NCBI GenBank assembly: GCA_018985225.1
Contig: JADGIF010000100.1
Coordinates: forward strand, 1 to 20,354
DNA from: Amoeboradix gromovi
Lineage: Eukaryota > Sanchytriomycota > Sanchytriomycetes > Sanchytriales > Sanchytriaceae
DNA: 20,354 bases
Reading direction: 5' to 3'
Shown: piece after piece, positions 16,200-20,354 of the stretch
Position numbering within the stretch: position 1 is the first letter of the stretch
Layout of the letters: the number at the start of each line of letters is the position of its first letter
Notes under the pieces: generated by a model
The model's database searches: none
The model's input: the letters and a program-made list of their open reading frames with translations, nothing else
Told to the model about the DNA's origin: nothing
Program-made: the position numbers and the translations under genes

Positions 16200-16701
16200 T
16201 TTATTTGAAATAAAGATTGGATGAAAGAGTAAGAGAATAGCTGTACAGAATATTTATTTTCCTTTTATACTCGTCAACTCCGCAACTAGCTGAATGTCCA
16301 TTCGTCTCTTAAATCCATAAAATTAATAAAGCTGAAATAATGTTCCAAGTTGTTACAGAAAGTTAGTCCAGTTTTATATTTGATGTCCCATTTGTAAATT
16401 GAAAATGATGATTCTCAAAATATTTTGATCATTTTGATTGAAGGTGAATGCACTATCTGATATGAGTTAGTGATCTTAAGTATAATACTAAAATCGTAAA
16501 ATATGCAGAAAAATTGCCTATAGATACTGGAGTAGCAATTTTCTTATTGCAATAAAAAAATGCAGGAATTTAATTTTGATAGTTAGATAACAAATCGAAG
16601 TTACTTTTCCTCTTAGATGGGAAAAGAAATTTCCATCAAATTTGGCAGAAAATATAGTAGTTTTTACAACGACGGAGACTGCTGATGACCCTAGACAATC
16701 C
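16200..16701. other. Non-coding, nothing recognised
   Basis: AT-rich sequence between the Fanzor relic and the LTR. All frames are short. No inverted terminal repeat partner for the Fanzor side was found by eye. Confidence 0.4.
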
Positions 16702-16965
16702 TGTTGCGAAGATAGCTCTATCTGCTGTCAACAAACAGCGTGATCGAATGTCAATGAGAGATTTACCATTGCTCAGAGATAACTATACATGATGTGCAAG
16801 ATATGACATCCAATCATCAAGCAGCTCATTAACATCGCTCTGCCAATGAGAACAAAATGTTGGCTATAAAAGAGAGTGATCACCTCAATAGATAACTTGT
16901 GACTTCTAGCTCAACCTCACCGCAATCTTATCAGAACTCTCCGGACCCGACTGAGGATAACAGCA
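16702..16965 (+). mobile_element. LTR (copy A), gag start inside LTR
   Basis: A 264-bp LTR starting TGTTGCGAAGAT and ending TAACAGCA, closely similar to copy B at 6129-6696 in the opposite orientation. The TATA box (TATAAA, 16865-16870) lies 34 nt before GTG 16899, where the related copy C has ATG. From there a Gag-like frame (VTSSSTSPQSYQNSPDPTED) runs 67 nt to the LTR end and on into internal sequence. The 8-bp palindrome GTGATCAC lies at 16876-16883. Possible target bases AATCC (left) and AATCA (right) differ by one, so a duplication is uncertain. Confidence 0.72.
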
Positions 16966-17385
16966 ATCATCCTTATCATGCCCTGCGCGAGCATCAGATT
17001 CTCTTCAAGGTCATGATGCACATTTATAATCAACTCTCCGCCAATTTGCCTGGTAATCAGATTGTTTATCACTTCCATAGGTATTGTTTTATGGTGGTAG
17101 ACATTTCGATAGCGATAAATGTCTGTACTACGGGGTGCGAATAGTTTAAACATGCAACCTCTGATACTCTACTGTCTGTCCAGACTCCTCTCTCTAAATT
17201 TAAGTCCCTCAAAGTCTACAATGCTCAAATAACAGCTGTCACTTATTAGACTAGTGTTTAATTCAGCGTTCTGAACGCTTCTGGCAAGAAGCATATTTAG
17301 ATATCCCAATTGTTTTTCTTGCTAGCAAATTTCATACAGATCGGAAACTCGAAGATATAATCAGAGGTATTAAATGTTAAGTCAA
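16899..17385 (+). pseudogene. Retrotransposon gag relic
   Basis: The frame opened in LTR A continues into internal sequence (ALREHQILFKVMMHIYNQLS) to a stop at 17142-17144. It then resumes in other plus-strand frames: TPLSKFKSLKVYNAQ near 17190-17230 and RSERFWQEAYLDIPIVFLAS near 17260-17330. The KFKSLKVYN segment resembles the start of the retrotransposon Gag core (PKFDG-like) and the next segment its helical body. At least two frameshifts and a GTG in place of ATG make it inactive. No zinc knuckle or pol follows. Confidence 0.55.
16980..16989 (+). other. Candidate half-tRNA primer binding site
   Basis: GCCCTGCGCG starts 15 nt after the LTR end. It is the exact complement of CGCGCAGGGC in yeast initiator tRNA-Met, at the 5' side of the anticodon stem, and the TTATCAT before it is near the complement of the CUCAUAA anticodon region. 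Copia and Ty5-type elements prime from a cut initiator tRNA at this place. The tRNA of this organism is unknown. Confidence 0.3.
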
Positions 17386-17703
17386 GTGAAATAAACCGGA
17401 CGCTACTTCATTCCAGAAATGATACCAAATGTATTAGAAAGTCATTTTAGTATATTATCATGCCATCCAATGCGTCAGCTTATCCCGACAAGGGTTTTTG
17501 CGATTTGGCTATGCAATTAGTATGTTATTCAGCTCACACATCTCTACGACTCTGAAACGGCATTAAAACTTTGTGATTTTTTCTAGGTCCTTGTTTACGC
17601 TTTTTATCGTAATTTATTGCCGTTCTAGCCCTACTTATTGCTACGCAATATATGCAACTTTGTGAAAGATCAATAAATAACAAGTAATAGAAATATTAAT
17701 TCA
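17386..17703. other. Decayed element sequence, no frame
   Basis: No assignable frame; only short open stretches on the plus strand. It probably belongs to the same degraded retroelement region. Confidence 0.35.
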
Positions 17704-18118
17704 TTACACATCAGAATTCACCAGCTTCCTTTTCAACAGTTGCTTTACATCTGAAAAGTTGGCTCTTCTCGTGGAACCATGGTGTCTGCTCCATACTTCA
17801 GATCTCTACTGATGCAACTGCTTAGATTCAGGAACTTTACTATCAATTGCAGATGATTGTGGATGATTAAAGTCCTCTAAAAACAGCATTCTAAGATTCT
17901 CGATAATATAACCTGAACTCTCTTCTAACTTGCCCATCCTCTCCGCAGAATACTAATCATCTTGTCCTGCTGTTTAATCTTTACTCTTAGACTGCTAATC
18001 GTCTTGTCTTGATGCTTAGCTTTGTTTCCGAGAGCTGCAAACTTAAACAAAATGTAAACGCTTTTATGCTCTATTGTAAAAACGTGACTAGGGTCTATTC
18101 TACAAGAAGGTTAGATAG
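17704..18118 (-). pseudogene. Broken coiled-coil coding sequence
   Basis: The minus strand reads an open segment with two coiled-coil repeats (KHQDKTISSLR and KQQDKMISILR), then a frameshift near 17940. It then reads MGKLEESSGYIIENLRMLFL and EDFNHPQSSAIDSKVPESKQ, an in-frame TAG, and FSDVKQLLKRKLVNSDV with TAA at 17704-17706. No ATG is present in the first segment. I do not recognise the protein; it may be an ORF1-type or gag-like relic or a lost host gene. Confidence 0.45.
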
Positions 18119-18316
18119 AGTTTTGACATAGAACGTGTCCAATTTAAAACTAGCCGAAATGAGTTGATTTTATCACTTTGTAGGGTTTTTCTCTAAAATA
18201 AATGGCATAAACTTATTACTTTAGTACTATGAGATCTATTGCTAAAAACACTATTTCTAGTTTTTGTATTTGATACTACTTATATCGATATTTCTCCTAC
18301 CTGTTACTCGCGCTCC
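18119..18316. promoter_or_regulatory. Upstream region of orphan gene
   Basis: The frame of the following gene is open back to 18239 but has no ATG before 18317. An ATG at 18229 lies in another frame and stops after 13 codons. No GT..AG segment of the 19-nt type joins the two. Confidence 0.35.
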
Positions 18317-19069
18317 ATGAGCATTGATGAGTCCAACCTGGAGTTTTGGATTGCTCAATTTGCCGCTAATGTTAGGTTTAACATTTACTGGGATGTTCAG
18401 AGTAAAATAAAACTTGACTTTATTCCTTTTTATGTCCATGAATACCCAACAATAGTGTTTCTGTCAAATATCAATAGCATAAAACATAGTTATTGTTCTC
18501 TTCATGATGGGCTATTTGCAAATAAAACAGAAAAGGATGCTAACCTACTAATAGTACCATGCAAGACTGAAGCAGCAGCCAGGTTAATGGTTTTAAAAGT
18601 AATTGGCAAACTTTCTGCGACTAAACATGTGTTCTACTTTTATACACCGGAATGCGAACTGTCAAATAATCTAGTGAAGCTGAAAGATTACGGCCAATTT
18701 GAGTGCAAAGTCATTAATCGCCATTTGCATAACAATTTACGCAATTCGCGTAAGAAACAGTACGATACACTATACACTGCTGTGTTTGAAGCACTGTTGT
18801 GTTTCTCATCCAAGAACAGGCACCCTGTCATTTCAAAGGCCGAGTATCAAAATTTGTTTAATTCAATTCCGAATCATGCAGCTATATTTAATCATTTATT
18901 GGAAGATTTTAAACTGGTGGCTGATAAATCACTAAAGCTCTCTAAAGCGTTTGGGCTCAAAGAATATGATGATGAGTTTACTTACCAGATTATAGGGAAG
19001 AGTGGAAAGTTGACACCGGAACAAATTGAATTATTGGGTGCTGACGTCGTCAAGCTTGTACTATATTAG
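18317..19069 (+). CDS. Orphan protein of 250 residues
   Basis: An uninterrupted ORF starting MSIDESNLEFWIAQFAANVR and ending GADVVKLVLY. I do not recognise a family. Alternating hydrophobic strands and helices (YPTIVFLSNINSI, ANLLIVPCKTEAAARLMVLK, KHVFYFYTPECELSNNLV) suggest an alpha/beta fold in the first half. A charged segment (NLRNSRKKQYD) and a helical C-terminal half follow. No signal peptide or membrane segment if it starts at 18317; the open region before 18317 would add a hydrophobic start if a non-ATG or spliced start were used. The intact frame between two degraded regions suggests selection. AATAAA lies about 15 bp after the stop. Confidence 0.65.
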   Translation: MSIDESNLEFWIAQFAANVRFNIYWDVQSKIKLDFIPFYVHEYPTIVFLSNINSIKHSYCSLHDGLFANKTEKDANLLIVPCKTEAAARLMVLKVIGKLSATKHVFYFYTPECELSNNLVKLKDYGQFECKVINRHLHNNLRNSRKKQYDTLYTAVFEALLCFSSKNRHPVISKAEYQNLFNSIPNHAAIFNHLLEDFKLVADKSLKLSKAFGLKEYDDEFTYQIIGKSGKLTPEQIELLGADVVKLVLY

Positions 19070-19296
19070 TGGCAACTATAAATAAATACAAGTTTAACTA
19101 CCTACTTCCAATGGATTCTCTGTTTCACCCATAACTACCGCAGCATATCACTTATAGCGTGTTCGTCATTCTCGTATCCCGTCTTCGCCTTCCCTCTATG
19201 AGCATCTCTTGTTCTCAGAGCCAATATCTTTTCAACAAAAGTTCACTATACGCATTGTTTTCTTTTCAAATTAGAATCTATAATAACGGCTTTTCT

Positions 19297-19485
19297 TCAT
19301 TTCCATATAGGGTACCTGGATTTCAGCCATGGAAATTGGCTTGCAAAAAATCTAAACAGATCCGTAGATTTTTTGCGAGTCGGCAGTTTCTCAATGAGAG
19401 ATTCTAGTTCGTTGTTTATTCTTAATGATTTGTTTTCTTCTAAAATGGCGGAAAGGCCCATACTACTTAAACTTTCTAAGAACAC
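19297..19485 (-). other. 62-codon minus-strand open frame
   Basis: It starts MFLESLSSMGLSAILEENKS and ends QFPWLKSRYPIWK. The first half could form a coiled coil. No family is recognised and no larger frame extends it. The perfect hairpin at 19340-19379 lies within it. Likely a fragment or chance. Confidence 0.2.
19340..19379. repeat. Perfect inverted repeat, 10-nt loop
   Basis: GCAAAAAATCTA (19343-19354) and TAGATTTTTTGC (19365-19376) are exact inverse complements around AACAGATCCG. CTT/GAG outside can add three pairs including one wobble. The stem is unusually long and clean for this window. Confidence 0.6.
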
Positions 19486-20354
19486 TGAGAAAGTAGAACG
19501 AGATGATGCAGAAAATCACTGAAGCTCAAGATATACCTCTTTTAAACCTGGGTTAACACACAGTAGCACCATGTCTACTCCATAACGTTCTGTTTACCAC
19601 AGACCCAGCTAGTTGCTCTAGAAGTAACACTCTCTTATCCTGAGAGAGATAGTTTAAACCCTAAATTTATTAAATTTGAGCTTGGTCGAGGGACATTTCT
19701 GAACAATCCTTTAGGCTTTCCGAATGACTTCCTCAAGTAATTGAACAGTATACCCATCGGTTCTTATGTTGGTATTGTATCAAGCACCTTAATTTGCTTT
19801 AGTTTTGCATACCCAGAATTCATGAGCATTAAAACTCACTAATCAAGAGTGATTTTTTTTCCGTTGACTCATAGGATCTTAATACCCTACCTAAAGCCGA
19901 TACTAACATTATTAGCCTTTATGAGTTCTTAAGCCATGATAGTAATGTGCTCTCAACTTTAGGCAAGGCTTGTTAATGAGTAGTTTAGATTCTATAAATT
20001 TATTTACTGTACTTGATACTATCCAGGCGTTGCTGGCTTCAATAGGTCCTCTGTCTAGATCGACATACTCAAAACGCCTTGCTGTTGAGTCAATTACGCT
20101 GTACTACATTTGACTCTTCAAAAGAAATTAAAGATAGGAGGAATTTCTATCTAATTTAAAGCAGCATGAATTCAGCAATGGTACAGTCTATAAACGAGAA
20201 TTTTATGTAATCGCAAGTAGCATCCCCAGGCTGTTAGGCATAGAAGCAATCTTTAAGACGTATCAAGTAGCGTGCGCAAACTTATTTTTTGTCATGATGA
20301 TTGCCAAATTTGAATACCGGAAAAGTACATATTTCTAAACGTCTTTAATCCATA
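19486..20354. other. Gene-free end with coding fragments
   Basis: No intact gene. On the minus strand a 64-codon open frame without ATG (20103-19912) reads ARRFEYVDLDRGPIEASNAW and then HYYHGLRTHKG. Farther left the minus strand shows short open pieces such as LSQDKRVLLLEQLAGSVVNR near 19570-19660. Their mixed frames suggest another old retroelement or lost gene. Confidence 0.4.

Noticed and set aside
1-20354. CRISPR array, rRNA or bacterial operon features
   Set aside because: No regularly spaced direct repeats, rRNA motifs or ribosome binding sites are seen; the gene content is eukaryotic.

Overview
The window looks like nuclear DNA from a compact, AT-rich, probably early-diverging fungus with a flagellated stage. 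A CAP59-type mannosyltransferase and a Pho80-like cyclin point to fungi. An ARMC4/ODAD2-type armadillo protein, which docks outer dynein arms, points to motile flagella. A zoosporic lineage (chytrid-like, Rozella-like or aphelid-like) fits both; the exact group cannot be fixed from this sequence.

Layout. (1) 336-5119 is a dense gene island: Pho80-like cyclin (+), ARMC4-like protein (-), KDM4-type histone demethylase (+), Sm protein G (+) and a TXNDC17-like thioredoxin (+), with spacers of 14, 21, 31 and 49 bp. (2) 5306-9056 is a gene-poor stretch with a decayed Ty3/gypsy element. Its integrase remnant abuts a solo LTR, which is itself split by a second LTR with a 5-bp target duplication. (3) 9057-13432 is a second island: CAP59-like glycosyltransferase (+), ArfGAP (-), MIF4G-domain protein (+), PUDP-like HAD phosphatase (-) and a small coiled-coil ORF (+). 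(4) 13435-18118 is a second graveyard: a minus-strand reading frame with stops, a plus-strand gene broken over five frames, a three-frame relic of Fanzor (eukaryotic TnpB-like RNA-guided nuclease), and an LTR followed by a broken gag. (5) 18317-19069 is an intact gene of unknown function. (6) 19070-20354 holds only fragments.

Most notable: two genes become full length only if a 19-nt intron is removed. Both introns start GTATTT, carry TAAY at positions 12-15 and end in AG, so they suggest a fixed-length ultrashort intron class. Four genes end in the same 9-mer, AAATAAATT, so the stop codon sits inside an AATAAA poly(A) signal. Two convergent gene pairs share the palindrome AATAAATTTATT, which offers a signal to both strands. 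All three LTR copies end exactly 67 nt after a conserved gag-like start codon, a Ty1-like layout in which the LTR encodes the Gag N-terminus.

The cellular genes are unrelated housekeeping functions (cell cycle, flagellum, chromatin, splicing, redox, glycosylation, vesicle traffic, translation, nucleotide repair). They share compact architecture rather than a pathway.
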